From positions 701,355-765,354 of the forward strand of contig LATX02000182.1 of NCBI GenBank assembly GCA_001466705.2: DNA of 64,000 nt, in the 5' to 3' direction. This DNA is from Moniliophthora roreri. Taxonomy: Eukaryota > Basidiomycota > Agaricomycetes > Agaricales > Marasmiaceae. Of this stretch, positions 37,038-49,774 are shown one piece after another. The notes under the pieces were generated by a model. That model was not told the origin of the DNA. It worked only from the letters and a program-made list of their open reading frames with translations, and made no database searches. Both the position numbers and the translations under genes were made by a program. How positions within the stretch are numbered: position 1 is the stretch's first letter; every line of letters begins with the position of its first letter.

Positions 37038-37448
37038 CGGGCTTGACCATTTTGTGTAACTTGGGAACATGTAGGCATTGAATAATAACGTTGTCTTCTC
37101 CTAGAGCTTGTAGAGGCCGAGCTCGGCTGGCGGGTCGGCTATTGCGGGTCTGCGGGTTCTAGCCGCGTGTCTGACCTGGCCTGGCCTCGTTACGCCAAGC
37201 TCCATTCGATGATTCGACGCTTTCAAGTTGCTTTCAAGGGTAAGTCGGTTGCATAGCCGTGGAACTGAATACGATTCCCTTTAAACTGCTGAAGTTGACT
37301 TGAACAATCGATATGGTTCTCACTATAGTTTTCTTATTCAGACAGGCAGGTACAATCTGGATCTTCAGAAATTGGCTAAAACCGCACACATTTTCCGGAG
37401 CCCAACACATGAAAGTCCAAAAAGAAAAGTACTTATTGCTACTGTACA
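37038..37448. other. Convergent intergenic spacer
   Basis: 3' ends of two convergent genes. A GC-rich patch at about 37,110-37,200 contains short repeats of CTGGC/CGGGT; no gene seen. Confidence 0.45.
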
Positions 37449-39368
37449 CTAATTCTGAATATCCCTTCCAAGAAGCTCTGTCTCGACAAGAATGACTTCT
37501 TGAACAAAGGTTTTACCACCAACTACACCCGTTACATCGAAAGATCGCGTGCCCAGACTGATTTCAGTCGTATAAAACGTGTACCCAGCACGAGGCGCAA
37601 TGCTCGTGTCCAGCGGAACGTCAAGAGTGGTTACTTCGGGGATGAACTGCGGACCCGCCGTGAAAGGGTTGAGTGTCGTCAAAGTGACTCGTGGTGACCC
37701 ATTGCTCGTCTTCACTGCGATAGTGACAGTCTCCCGAGTGCCTGTTGGTAGAATGTGCAATGTACTGCGCACAGGATCGTACAAGACGTCGTCTTGGTCA
37801 ACGGGGTACCCATCACCTCCATTGTCCAGAACCTTCTTGGCTGACCCGTCGTGCTCGTCAATCTCAAACCAAAACTTGGCAATGGACAATGTCGGATTGA
37901 CGTTGGCCTCGAAGGAGTATCTGAAAGCAGTGATACCGCGAAGATCGAATCCACTGGGGAAGTTGACGTTTATGTCTCGACCGGTGATTCGCTGGGCGGA
38001 GGAGCTTGCGACGGAGCAGCCGGTGGAGGGGCAGGTGGAAGGTGTGCGACGGTCAGTCCAGAACAAGGTGACTGTTCGCTGGGGATTGTCGGCTGGGTTG
38101 AGTAACTGAAAGACAGATCAGACATTGATACAAATGGTATATCGGAGTCTACGTACGCGGAGTGTGGTGGTCAAGACCAGATTGTCCGAAGTACTAGATA
38201 CGAACAACCGAGCCTTGCCCACTTTATTCTCGATGGGGTCAATTACGTCGGTTAAGGTAACACCGTTGGGGACGCTATCGATCATCCTTGCGAGCAACGA
38301 TTTGCAAGTGCTGTCAAAGTTAGCCTTGGTGGCGAGACTGTAGACGAAACTGATTAGTTGACGACCTCACCGATGAGTTCGAGGAGTCATACCTCCTCAT
38401 GGTAACGTTTTGATCGCTGTTGAAAATTCGAAGGTCAGACCTCATCGTTACGTTCGGTGCAACGACAAGTGGGTTTGATGTAGTTCCGTCAAGCCATTCA
38501 GTGACTCTAAAGAGATGGTCAGTGATCCTCTTTATTGAGACACGCAGGTCCACGCACACTGTATTGTCGTAGGTCTGCGCACCATGGAACAAATGGAAGT
38601 CGTTCGGGAGACCGGCAGTAGGGAAATCATCCTTTCTGACGCCACCCACAGCATGTCCACAAGCAACCAAAGCAATCATCTCGGACTGAGTAAACCCCTG
38701 GCGCTCAAACGAGGCAATATGAGACGTAATGTCCTGGTGAGGTTCGGGAACACCAGGGACGCCTGCAGCAGTCGCATCGCGTCGTCCTGCTCGATACGGA
38801 ACAAAAGGGCCCCCGCAGCCGCCGTAAGCGTGAACCACAGCCATTGCAATGAGATCGGCCACTACGAAAAGGGCCTGATGAATTGAGAAGCGGGGATAGC
38901 AGCAGAATACTTACTTCCAAAGACCCGTGTTTGCAATCTGTGGAAATCGGACAATGTTTGTGCCATTCCGATTCCGACGTTCTGCATCAAAAGGGTCAGC
39001 TCCAGTATGTTTATCAACAAGACCCCACCGCCTACCTCAGCTCTGTCGAGCTCGAACCTTATACTAGCGTCGAGACCGCCAGTCCCATCATGGACGTTGT
39101 GTGTTGCCATGTCGTGGTAGGCCTGCGAACAGAAGGATGCATCATCAGTTCATGGCAAAAGGAGGTACTGTAAGATACTAACAGTGCGAACCCATTGCGC
39201 AGCAATTGTCGTACTGTCTCTCTCCGAGCAGTCAATGGACATGTCAGTCGACTCAAAGAGTAGCTGCTCTGCGTAATTAATTTGTGCAGTGTACGGCCAT
39301 TGACGGTTTGAGATGGCGGAAACCGATGTGAAGACGAAGGCGAGCAGAGCTAAAGAGAGGTGTTGCAT
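37449..39368 (-). CDS. Secreted haem peroxidase-like protein with C-terminal extension
   Basis: Haem-dependent peroxidase superfamily (plant/fungal type), secreted. ATG 39368 gives a signal peptide, MQHLSLALLAFVFTSVSA, before ISNRQWPY. The distal site is formed over a splice: WVRT + AYHDMATH, giving the R-x-x-x-H pair, followed by GGLDASIRFELDR. The middle has FADLIAMAVVHAYGGCGGP and FVPYRAGRRDA. The proximal haem ligand is His in MIALVACGHAVGGVRKDDFP. After the peroxidase fold comes a beta-rich C-terminal part of over 300 residues (for example RTVTLFWTDRR, FRYSFEANVN, KFWFEIDEHDG, YTFYTTEIS) that ordinary class II ligninolytic peroxidases lack. I did not see the Mn- or Trp-based substrate sites of MnP or LiP. 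Several introns; stop at 37449-37451. The substrate is unknown. Confidence 0.75.
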
Positions 39369-39995
39369 TTTCGAGTCTGGAGGAAGGGGCCTCAAACTAC
39401 TACGATTTTATGTGGATTGTGTGCAGGTTGGGACGAATTTGAACGGGGTAGCAGACTTACCTCATTCCGAGTCAGGACTGATTCTGAATCAGACCGAGTT
39501 CAGAAGGTTCCCGTATGACGCCGTTTTGGCATCGTTATACCACAGGGTTATGGCTGGCCATCCAATAGATCCTGGGGTTTTTCATCTCGGCATCAGGGAC
39601 AGTTACTATCGGGATATTGAGTTGTAGTACCTTGGCGGGGATGATGGCCGACCGTGTACAATACCGCGTACAATGAAAAAATTGAAAGTCGTACTTTGTT
39701 CATCAATTTGTTGCATTCTGTCGAGGCCCAGATATACGAGGCTGTCGTAACTAACCCCAAAAGGTCATTCATGGTGAACGTTGGAACTTCCAGAACTACT
39801 GGTAAGTGTAGGAGTGAAGCACGCCAATAAAATATATCTCATCCAAAACTCACCCTGAACCTAAACGGTTTGCCGCAGAAGAGTCTAAGGTCACTTTAGA
39901 TCCGACAAGAGCGGCCAGTGCAAGTCTGAACAAAGGTACCATATCAGTAGTCATGAATCAGTTGAGTAAGATGAATACATACAAAAAGCGTTGGT
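39369..39995. other. Intergenic upstream of the peroxidase gene
   Basis: Probable promoter region of the peroxidase. The plus-strand frame 39,313-39,627 overlaps the first exon of that gene on the other strand and has no recognisable domain. Confidence 0.4.
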
Positions 39996-40286
39996 ATGCG
40001 CCACATGTACTACACCCGGAAAAACGTCGGGGGGAACTTCGTTCTAGGAGAAGGTTTACGACCAACGCTCGAATTGATAGTAAGGTACCTCCGTAGTTTG
40101 ACAGTTCGTATCTCAAGTCTTCGGCGAATTCATTCGACAATCCAGACGTTTCCTGCCTCTATCAAGGAAATTCTTTCTAGACTGCGCACGCTGGTGGAGT
40201 TGCGATTCCGAGGCATGTCAACTAATGTACAGAACGAGATGACCAAAATCTCGATTCCTCTGCAGCAAGACGGGTTCAATGAGTAG
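39996..40286 (+). pseudogene. Possible leucine-rich (F-box-like) C-terminal fragment
   Basis: A 96-residue frame ending at TAG 40284-40286 with LELIVRYLRSLTVRISSLRR and ILSRLRTLVELRFRGMSTN, a pattern like the last repeats of F-box/LRR proteins. No F-box precedes it. It lies at the border between the gene-rich and repeat-rich halves. Weak call. Confidence 0.25.
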
Positions 40287-42376
40287 TGAACCATCATCCG
40301 ATTCAGATGGTAGATGTGTGCCACGATACCCTGGCGACAGAGAGGTGAAAGCCTTGCCGGTAACGACTCGGTAGGTACACTCCCTGGCCAGCGGCCCTGT
40401 GTGATCCAAACGAAAAAATTTCGATAAATTTGACACTGCATAGGTGGTCGAGTAGCTTAGTCTCCTGAGGTTCTAGGTTAATGTAGTGACGGGGGCCCAG
40501 TGGTCACTACATTTTGTCCCCTGGCCGACCTGGTGAAAGAGGGGTGACGGGTTTGCTTTCTCTTGATGTGTTCTTGATATCGATAGAAGCATTTTCCGTG
40601 ATTCATGTCGCCTTTTTTTTCATGAATTGGGATGAGGAACGAAAAGATGACTGATTCGCGACGCACCGGCTGGCCCTACTTTTCCTCAACTTCAAACCTG
40701 ACACAACGAATGAAAAGCTTCCTTGCGTGCACAGGGGGTTATATTAGGAGAAAAAACTTCTGCGAAAATAGTATAAGGTGGAGAGATAGACCCAGATTGA
40801 ACTGTGCATGACTCACAACGTCGTTGTTCAGTACTTCAGAATCATCATCATGCCGCCTCGTAAAAAGTATAATTCAGCCTATCTTTTCATGCCTTAATTG
40901 ATATATACAAATTTGTGCAGAAACAACCTGGAAGGTGAAGTCGTATGGATCCAGGAACTCCTTTGCTGGAGATGTGCAATGCACGGTAGAGGCTGTCCAG
41001 CTTATATAATCATAAGCGCCCAAACTCGTGTCCCACCCACTCAGGCTCCTTGATCTTGATCACTACGTTTTCCTCGCTATACCGCGCCAATGACCTCAAG
41101 AGTGTGTTATTTAACCATATAATATAGTATCTGTCCTTGTTCTTCTCCACCTCTGAACAGTGAATGGAGAAAGTTCTTTTGCTGGGCGCGTTAACGCGTC
41201 CTGTCACATGCCTGTCACACATTGCCATGCTTGAAACGCCTCAAAAACAGATGCATGTTCATCCCCACATGTACACCTCTCCCTGCCTCAAACCAAGAGA
41301 GACATTTCTGTTTTGAAGGCCAATGAACAACTTGTACTTATTACTTTCTCAATTTAGACCTTCAGTCTCCAGATAATCTACATGACATCATTAAATAATC
41401 TCAAAATTCAAAATCTAATAAGTAGAAAGTGTTCTTCATTTCATTCCTGCAGCATTCCACTCATGAGATGAATATTTCATTGTGCTCTGAGCTGAGTATG
41501 GGTGTCCTTGGTGGACAAAATTATTCAGCATTCACAAGTATGATTTCATGGTTCTCAACTCTGGTTTCAGAGTAGATCACAGTAAATTCATCATTTGATT
41601 TCATTTTGACAAGGTAAAATGAGTTTCAGGCTTCGCCTATTTCAATTTCTGCAACACTTCCTGCTTGCATGAATAGAATAACAGATAATGAAATATGCTG
41701 ATGGTACCAAAGGCTTTACACAAATGCAGAAGTGGTAAAAGAATCTCAAATGTGAATATCATCTGCGCAAGTGAAGATTAGGTAGTCAAATGAAAGCATG
41801 GAGTGAATATTGGGCATCAAGTAGAACTTGTTGAGATGTTACCATACTATTACACAAAATTTTTGCATAAAATTCATGTTTTCAATGTGTTTCATCGATG
41901 GTGATCAGTCTTCATCATCTTTGTGTCATATCTTGCTCTAACTCGGCAGACCTGTGTCTTGCTAAGTGTACTCCACAGCATGCTGCTACCACATATAAAA
42001 GAGCCAGTAAAATCCCAGAAAAAAAGGTGGGCTTTTTCATGGTGCCTTTGTGCCTTTACACACTCTCACCTGAGTGCTCTGCTGGCACAGGCATAGTTGG
42101 GTGTTCTCCACACTTTTCAGTAACTTATCAGTCTGTTGTCATCTGTCCTCCTTATAATTCTCCTCGTTCTCCTATGAATACTTTAGATCTATGCCAAGTT
42201 TGCTCTCTGAGCGTTTGTAGTGGCTATGAAGTGGAGCCTGTAGGCATATCTTCTTCAGTTTTCAACTGCATGAATCATTCTTTCACTGATAGGAAAACCA
42301 GGATATTTGTTGCTGTGGCCACACTCCTGCACAACATCAGACTCAGCATTTAGAGCCCAGGGGTGCCAATGTGTCG
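40287..42376. other. Transition into repeat-rich DNA
   Basis: No supported gene. From about 41,230 the base composition changes: more A+T, many TG/CA and very few CG dinucleotides. A plus-strand frame at 41,898-42,353 is Ser/Cys-rich without a recognisable domain and may be the 5' part of the decayed gene that follows. Confidence 0.45.
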
Positions 42377-45300
42377 AGAAACTGCCCAGCATTTATTGGA
42401 GTAAGTCATAGATTTTCTGGCTTTGATTCTTTGCCTGACACTCCATCTGTCTGTAGAATGCAAATAATGCAAGTGATTCTTGCAAGGGCTGTTAAGGGAT
42501 ATGGCTCTCTCACTGAAGAATTAGATAGAGTCATGGAATGATTGTGATTTTTATGGGTGCTAATCCAGGTCCTGTAGTGGGGGCTCTACAACCAGAAGTA
42601 TACAAAATCCTTTCCCTTCAATGCCTGCTGCTCCTTGGCAGAACCCATTTGGGCCACAGATGGGTGGCATGTCCACAAATGATCAAAGGGTTCAGCACTA
42701 TCAAAGCACACACACTGTTGGAATTCCTGAGAGCAATATTTTTGGCACTGCAGGAGCATTGGATGAGTGACAATCTGGCATACCATCTGCAGTTGCTGCT
42801 TCACCACACAGTCATAGACCATGGAATCTATACTCAGGAACATATAGGTCAGCAACTAGAGCCACATATGCAGGTGTTACAGTTCTGGAAGAACACATAC
42901 TGGTGTTAGTGCATCCAATATTGCTGGTGAGTGTAGGCTGAATGCTCTGAACGCTGAAAAAAGTTGAAATCAATCTCTCCTTTAGTTTCAAAGGGTGCTT
43001 GATTCAGAATAGAGCCCAGAAGATGTACAGATTATTCATGACAGTCTTCACACCTTCATGTCTTGAATGTGCAACCATTCTCTCTTCATGTTAGTCACTA
43101 TCGCCAACAACGACAGCCCAGCAGCAATTTTCCAGAAGTTCCAGGACCAAATCATGGCTATACCTGGACTCAGGTTTTCAAATCCTCTAGTGTCTTCAGA
43201 CACTCGGCTGCTTTAGTCCTTGATGACTTGTGGATATACTACCAGAACTTCTTCCCAAGTCAGTCTTTACAAGGCCACCTCAGACTCAATGCAAACCGGG
43301 AACTGGACTATACTGAACCTGAAGAAGTGGAGTAGGAGGAATTGGCCCATTCCACCAGGCCTGCCTTTTCCAGAGCATACTATACTGCTCTATGTTGGTA
43401 AGTGTTTCTCAGTTGAAAATTGTCTATGTTTCAAACCCTCTTTTCTGTCAGATGGGATGTTTGGCCATCCAATGAAGAATGGACACTATTGTTTAGAACC
43501 AAATATATATTTTGGCCTTGATGTGGTTCTTCATCCTCCAGAACATGGAAACCAAATCACAATTCCAAATCCTCCAACAGAGTTGCACCTAAGTACCTGT
43601 CCTGGACAGGAAGGGCAAACTTCTCTTGCTGGCTCCTCTTCTACTCCAAGTCCTTCAACCTCAACACAAGCGTCATCGGAGCTGCTCCCATCAACTCAAC
43701 CGAGGGTCTTTCATGCAAGAGTTTGACCACAATCCCAAACAATGGAGGTAAGTATCTTTTGCTTTCTTTCCCTTCTCTAGCCTCTGATCTCTGTTTAGGA
43801 AGAAGCAGCTCAAAGTCAGGGTCCCTCTCAGCAAAGATGTCTATCCAATGAAGATGAAGAGAGCAACAGCAACTTGGAGGTCGAGAAAGAAGAAGAGACA
43901 GTTGCTGTGTCACAAAGCCTCTTGCGTTGATCTGCCACCCAATCCCTGAGTCTTGAGATTTTACACACTGTGACTATGAAAGTCTACTCTGTTGCTTGAG
44001 GATTGAAGTGCCTCAACCAAGGCATGCTCTTCGAATGATGGTTCCTGCTCACCTGGAGCTTTCCACCATTTGTGGTGTTCTCTTGAACTGGTTGAGTGTA
44101 AAATTGGGCTTCAATAGCAATGTCAACTACTATGGCATTATCATGGAACAAGCATATCCTCTCAGGAATCTTTTGGCAGGACCAACAATGACTTGGTGGC
44201 AGTTGTGAGTATTCTTTTTTTCATTATCTCCAATTACTGAAACTGCTTGACAGTGGTGAAGGTGCAGGTCCTGGCATTACAAGAGAGATTCTCAGTGCCT
44301 GTATTGACAATATGCTCTCAGATGAGACATTTTGGGTTGGCACAACCGATAATCAGATGACTCTATGCCTCAGTACTCTTCATTCTCATGAAGTTAGAGT
44401 GAGAAGAGTCAAAGTTTTTGGTGTGCTCACTGCCATCTATATTGCACAAATTGGTACTGTGCTGCCTCTTCTGTCCTTGGCCTTCCTTCAAGCCTCTTTA
44501 AAAGGGAGTTGCAGCATTGATAACTCTGCCTTCCTACATTCAGTTGCACCATCCTTTCAATCAATGATGCAGCTGTGGCCAGTTGGTCAGCCACTGGTTT
44601 TGTCTTCTACCCCACACCCAGCCAAATCGACCAATACTTCTTCATTGAGGTTTCTCATCTTTGAGGTCTTGAATATCAACATACAATGTTCAGTTTATTT
44701 TTCTTTGCAGTATGCTAATCCCTTTGCCTGACAGGTGTCATCACTCCTCAGTTGCGACTCAGTTGAGGATCTCAATGATTACTGAATGCAAGTCCTTCAA
44801 AAAAAGCTCCTGGACTCTTCTGGCCCATCTGGGTCCTTTGATGACAATGACTTTGTCATTGCTTTTTGAGAGGGATTTGACATTTCTCTTGGCCCAGAGA
44901 CTGGGCTCAGTCTCATAGAAGTGAGTGTGAATCTTTTTTGGCCATTGAGATTGAAAATTCTTAATTGGGAGTAAAATACAGGTATTTGGAACTGCCACTA
45001 AGATCCTGATTCCCTCTCTTGCACCAACCTACTTTCATGATGCAGAGGATCTTCTTGAATGGCTTGCATTCCTTCTGTGCCATACTCCTGGGCATGTTAC
45101 CAATGAAAGCATATTTACTGCTGCATTCAAGAAGTGGGTCTGTCAACCTGGGCATATCAATGACCCAAATGTATGGTCCAGAGTCTCTCAAGAGGAACAA
45201 GACTGAGTTGAGAAGGATTCTGCCTTCTGAGCAAGATCTTTTTCTCGACAGGTCTCTGGTCTTGCTACAATCCAGAAGGACTACACAGTAAGATCTGTTT

Positions 45301-45560
45301 GACTATGCCTCCAATGAAAGCTGAACCAATCTTCTTGGGAATATAGATCTTTCAGGACTCCAACTACACTGGATGAAATCAACGGTATGCTTTTCTCAGT
45401 CCATACTTGTGACTCCAGAGTTGATGTACTCTTCAACAACATGCTCAAAACATGGCTTGAGGATTTCAGTGGGGCTGAAGACCAGATCACCCAACTGGAG
45501 CTAGCCTTCCATGACACATTCATTACAATTGGGCCTGTGACCGTTGACCATTTTAATAAC
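42377..45560 (+). pseudogene. Decayed HECT-like (ubiquitin-ligase-like) gene of a repeat family
   Basis: Fragments in all three plus frames read like one broken protein: HYQSTHTVGIPESNIFGTAG near 42,690; PPGLPFPEHTILLY near 43,360; RIEVPQPRHALRMMVPAHLE near 44,000; GPGITREILSACIDNML near 44,270-44,320; SHEVRVRRVKVFGVLTAIYI near 44,385; SVAPSFQSMMQLWPVGQP near 44,535; and DAEDLLEWLAFLLCHTPGH near 45,040. This order resembles a family of repeat-associated, HECT-domain-like proteins common in mushroom genomes; I recall the family by pattern and the assignment is tentative. Stops and frame changes are frequent, some of the stops TGA where Arg CGA would fit. Its 5' part has no CpG dinucleotide for about 575 bases. 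Not functional as it stands. Confidence 0.35.
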
Positions 45561-47299
45561 CTCTAACAGAATGCTGTTCTGTGCAAATACAGACCATACT
45601 CTATTTCTTGAATTGGAGATGCTCTTGCACATCCACCTTGCTCTTGCACATCCATCTCTCTTGTGCATCTTATGCATCCATCTTGCTTTTGTGCATCTAT
45701 CTTATGCTTATTATCATACTTTCCCCTTTTACTCATCTTGCATGGCTACCATCAATCATGACTACTCTGATGCCCCTTACCCACCTCTAATTCCTTTTAT
45801 TTACCATGTTATAATTTTGACATGTCCACATCAATAAATCCCACCTCTAGCATCCAGTTCTGCATGGGTGATGTATCTATAATAGCCACATCCTGTCTTT
45901 ATGAACAAATAAATACTGTATATTTGACAACATGGCTTCTCTGAAACTGTGCTCAAAACAAAAAAGCCTTGAAGCTTTACAGTGGTCGTTTGACTTGCAC
46001 TGTTTTCTGCAGGCACCCATTAGGAGCACACTGGGCCCATGTGATGCAGGGAGATGTTGGAGATGCAATATGGCTGCTTGTAGAGGCAAAGAATTGTTTG
46101 AGCAGGGGTCCTGGTCATTCATTGGGTGTTGATCTATGCTGCCCGCCATGCCACAGAGATGACAAAAAAGAGCTTCACAGTTTCAAGTGGTGAGAGGCAT
46201 CACATGCCAGGAAGATGGATTGTCACATGGTGTCCCATCAGTTAATGCACTGGCACGTTATCTTGATCCCAAGCGATGCCCGTTGCTCTCTGCAGATGAT
46301 GTCAGAAAGGAGCAGCTTCAGATCCTGCTCAAAGCCATTGAGGTATACAGGGTGGAGGCATGCTGCAGATCAGTTTCAGTTTTCAATACTAACAGCTATG
46401 TAACACAGACCTTTGAAACAGAAGCTGACGGCTTTACTTTTGACTTTTAGTTGGATGTCTGTGATAAGATCAAGCCTATGTTCATCAAGAACAACATCAA
46501 TTCATCGAGTCAGGAGTGTGAAGAGTTGGAAATGGCTCACTCTGCCTTTGAGACTGCTAAGGCAAATGGTTCCAGTTTGCAGGCTCTCATTGGTTATAGC
46601 TTGTCATCCAATGATGGTGAGCATGGCATTGAAAGGCAGGGACAGAGCAGCACATTGGGTTGGAGGAGGGAAAGGCACCTGCATCAAGGTTGTGAGAGGC
46701 ATTCACAAGATGGTACTTCGTGAAAAGATGAGCTCAGTGTTGCTGGAGTCTTGAAGTTGATAGCTGAGGAGATGAGGTTGTCATAGAAGAGACCAGTGGC
46801 CTTCTCCTGAAGACTCTGCATGGCCTTTGATGCTTCACCACTTGAGATGCCAGCAGTAGTGATGTTGGAGACATCCACATCTTCTATCCTGCACATTTGG
46901 GTTGCTGTGATGGGCCCATGTTTTGGCACTTTGTGTCATGCTGGGGATGCTACTAGCATATAAAGGAGGTGCTGAAGAGTGTCTTCACAATGCAAAGAGC
47001 AAGAGGAAGTTCAGTTTGGACATGAGGAGGTGCAACCCAGTTTGCCTGAGACCCTGAAGGCTGCAAGACAATGAACTGTAATGAGCAGAGCATGAAGAAA
47101 CAGAGATACAGCACTCACCTTTAAGTATCTGAGGTCATGTGACTTTTTGAATGCTTACAGTGAGCATTTGCTGTTGAACAGACTGAACTGAATCATAACT
47201 GCATAGTGAGGGTAATAGGTATGAACTTGGAAAGACCAATATCCAGCATCATATAGCTCTGTTGAACACCTTCAACAAGGGCACATACTGCTAAAAGCA
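45561..47299. other. Decayed coding-like repeat DNA
   Basis: Many short open frames but no continuous gene. A stretch at about 46,190-46,345 (ITCQEDGLSHGVPSVNALAR, then DDVRKEQLQILLKAIEVY) and one at 46,451-46,723 look protein-derived, but I cannot name a family. A CATCTTGC/CATCCATCTTG-type simple repeat lies at about 45,630-45,710. Confidence 0.3.
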
Positions 47300-47570
47300 C
47301 ATATCTGTTGTAGTTCTGCTGTTCATGACATGCTTCCTCCCAATTCTAAGAGCATGGAGAGCCTGCTAGGACTTGAGAAAGGCAAAGTTTATGCTATGTT
47401 AAGAGGCATGCACTCTGTTCTCAAAGTCAGTAACCCTGAAACAGACATCTGCATCCTCTATGTGTCTTTCCGCCAATTCCTTTGTGACAAATCACGCTCA
47501 GGTCCTTATTACATCCAACCTCTTTCCCATTCCTTTCTCCCCCACTTGGATTGGGACTTACGATGAATGC
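47300..47570 (+). pseudogene. NACHT-type NLR protein fragment
   Basis: The frame reads MESLLGLEKGKVYAMLRGMH, then SVLKVSNPETDICILYVSFR and QFLCDKSRSGPYYIQP. The pattern LLGL...L..LHSVL..P......I...H.SF..FL.D.SRSG is the signature just after the NACHT ATPase in Agaricomycete NLR-like (NACHT plus WD40/ankyrin) proteins. Here the block stands alone: no P-loop upstream and no repeats downstream in frame. Such proteins act in non-self recognition and cell death in fungi; this copy is a relic. Confidence 0.6.
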
Positions 47571-49116
47571 TGGCAGAACCAGTCACATTTATTTGCTTAT
47601 AGTTGGGCCCCATTGCACTGGTTACATCATTGGTACCATAATCAACATGTTCCTCATGCAGTTTGTGAATTCACTATTCAAGTTTTGGTGGCCAAACTGC
47701 ATTCTGGTTGTTGGACATGCTGTGATGGAAGAAGGTTCAGAGTGTATGCCCTAGGATTCAGACAGACAGAAAGCACTCTTAGAGCACCAGGGACTTTTCC
47801 AGAATTGAATATGTGTGATTAGGAATGTGTCTATATCCATGCGTCGAGTAAATATGGTGAGCACATTAGCCTGACTGTCTCTAGTATGCTCAACCTAAAG
47901 AGTAGGCAAAGTGAATTCCAAGGCTACCATTCTGGACTCCAGCTCCACAACAGATACAATTTCTGAGTTGAGGCAGAGTGATCACTTCATCACCTCTATG
48001 AGATACATCAGAACATTCTCACTCACTCAGACAAGGAGGTGAAATGTACTGAAGTCTCTATCTTATCCTATTGGCAACTTTCCTCAAATATTGCAACAAC
48101 TGTTCCCATATTTGGAGCTTTTCTGGAATGATGCTAACTTCTTGTAAGAACAAGGGTTCCATAGAATCACTCACTGTCCAATGTCCCCTATACTGATGAT
48201 GATATGATGTACCTTTCGCTGCGTGTACTTGTCATACAGATACCACAATCACAAATGGTCAACATCTCTCCGTGTCAGTAATGAACATGAATGGTGACTC
48301 GGGAACCAATCCTGACAAATAGTGATTTCAGAAGGAGTGATCAAGGCCCCAGTAATGCTGACTATTATGTGTCAAGAAGCACTATGAGTCATACTGAATG
48401 GGAACCAAAAGAGGTTAGTTTTAGAATGATGTATATGAAAACCAATAGCTGTACCTTGTGCATGAATTATTTCTATAACCTCATTATGAAGCTTTCATGG
48501 ACTCAAGTTTCTCTTGCAGATGATGAAGTGAAGTGGCACAAGCATCACGTTCAGTGCAGCATGTGCCTAATTTAGAGTTCCATGCCTTCCATGAATCAGA
48601 CATGGGCAGGCAGAAAGGAGCATACTGGTTGTCTGACTTGGCCAACTTCTCCATCATAACTTCCAGGATCATGAGTACCTCTGAAGATGAAGGCTCAGAG
48701 GGAATATGCTTTCCAAGTCATGCTGAGCCAGATTGTATGACTAGATTAGAAGAGAGGTCAGCTTGAGAATGACTTGTGTAAAGACTGTCAGCACACCTGA
48801 TGTAATGTATGTCAGATCATATATGATGACCTCGTTCTATTATCAAGTCTGTTCTTGCAGAAATTCCTCATAAATAGATAGCATATTTGGTTTTTGATGC
48901 TACTTGAGCCAGTAAGTTCACCAGATGTGCTGATGTGCCCAATTTTGGCCTAGACACGAAATTGTGCACTTTTCATGTCAAATACTAGAAAAAGAGCCCA
49001 GAAGTACATGTGATATTCATGTGACTTGCTGACCTGTGAGCTCTAATACAGTGCCTAAGCTTTAAGTGCCAGGTCTAATAAGTCTAATAATTGACACTGT
49101 AACACAATCTAGAGGA
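47571..49116. other. Decayed repeat DNA, no gene recognised
   Basis: Short overlapping frames on both strands (for example 48,291-48,766) without recognisable motifs. CpG is scarce throughout. Confidence 0.4.
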
Positions 49117-49773
49117 GGTTAGTAGACTATACTAGCCCCCTACATTACAGTGAAGCATCGCTGTGAGGGTCCTTGGTCAATAAAAATAGGCCAGAAACTA
49201 CTAATTCCAAACACAAAGGAATAGATATCAGCGGGATACACAGTCTAAGTGCACTAGATTGTTCATTTTGCGATCACATTGCATGATAATGCGTCAATAG
49301 ACTTAAAACCTAATTATTACTATCAATAACTAGTACACAGTTGGAACTTGTTCCTATGCAGAGCTTTGAAGACACTCATGCAGATATGACAGCCTTTCCA
49401 GGTTTATGCAGGATGACTGATAGGCAACGAGTACACTGGAAATTGCAAATGACTCACAAGATTGTATGCGGGACAGGAGGAGATTGAATACAGCAGATGT
49501 CTAGACTGTGACATCTACCAATCCAATGGTAGAAAGCAGATATGCAGAAGTGAACTGGCAGAAAGGGAAACATACCTGCATATACAGCCAGTCCAGCACC
49601 TGTGGCTATGTGGAAGTAGCTATGTGGAAGGATCATATGACCCAGCAATGCTCTGTGCAGGGTCTGAAACCCAATAAATCGACTGTTTGGTCACCAAATA
49701 TACCCAATATACCTAATTGCTATGTGGAATCAAACTTTTAGGCACAAACGTGTATGATTTATACTATAAACTA
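49117..49773. repeat. Tandem duplication, first copy
   Basis: A 657-bp block that begins GGTTAGTAGACTATACTAGC and ends in ACTATAAACTA, repeated immediately downstream. Possibly part of a long terminal repeat; TGTAACAC occurs just upstream at 49,098. Confidence 0.85.
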
Positions 49774-49774
49774 N

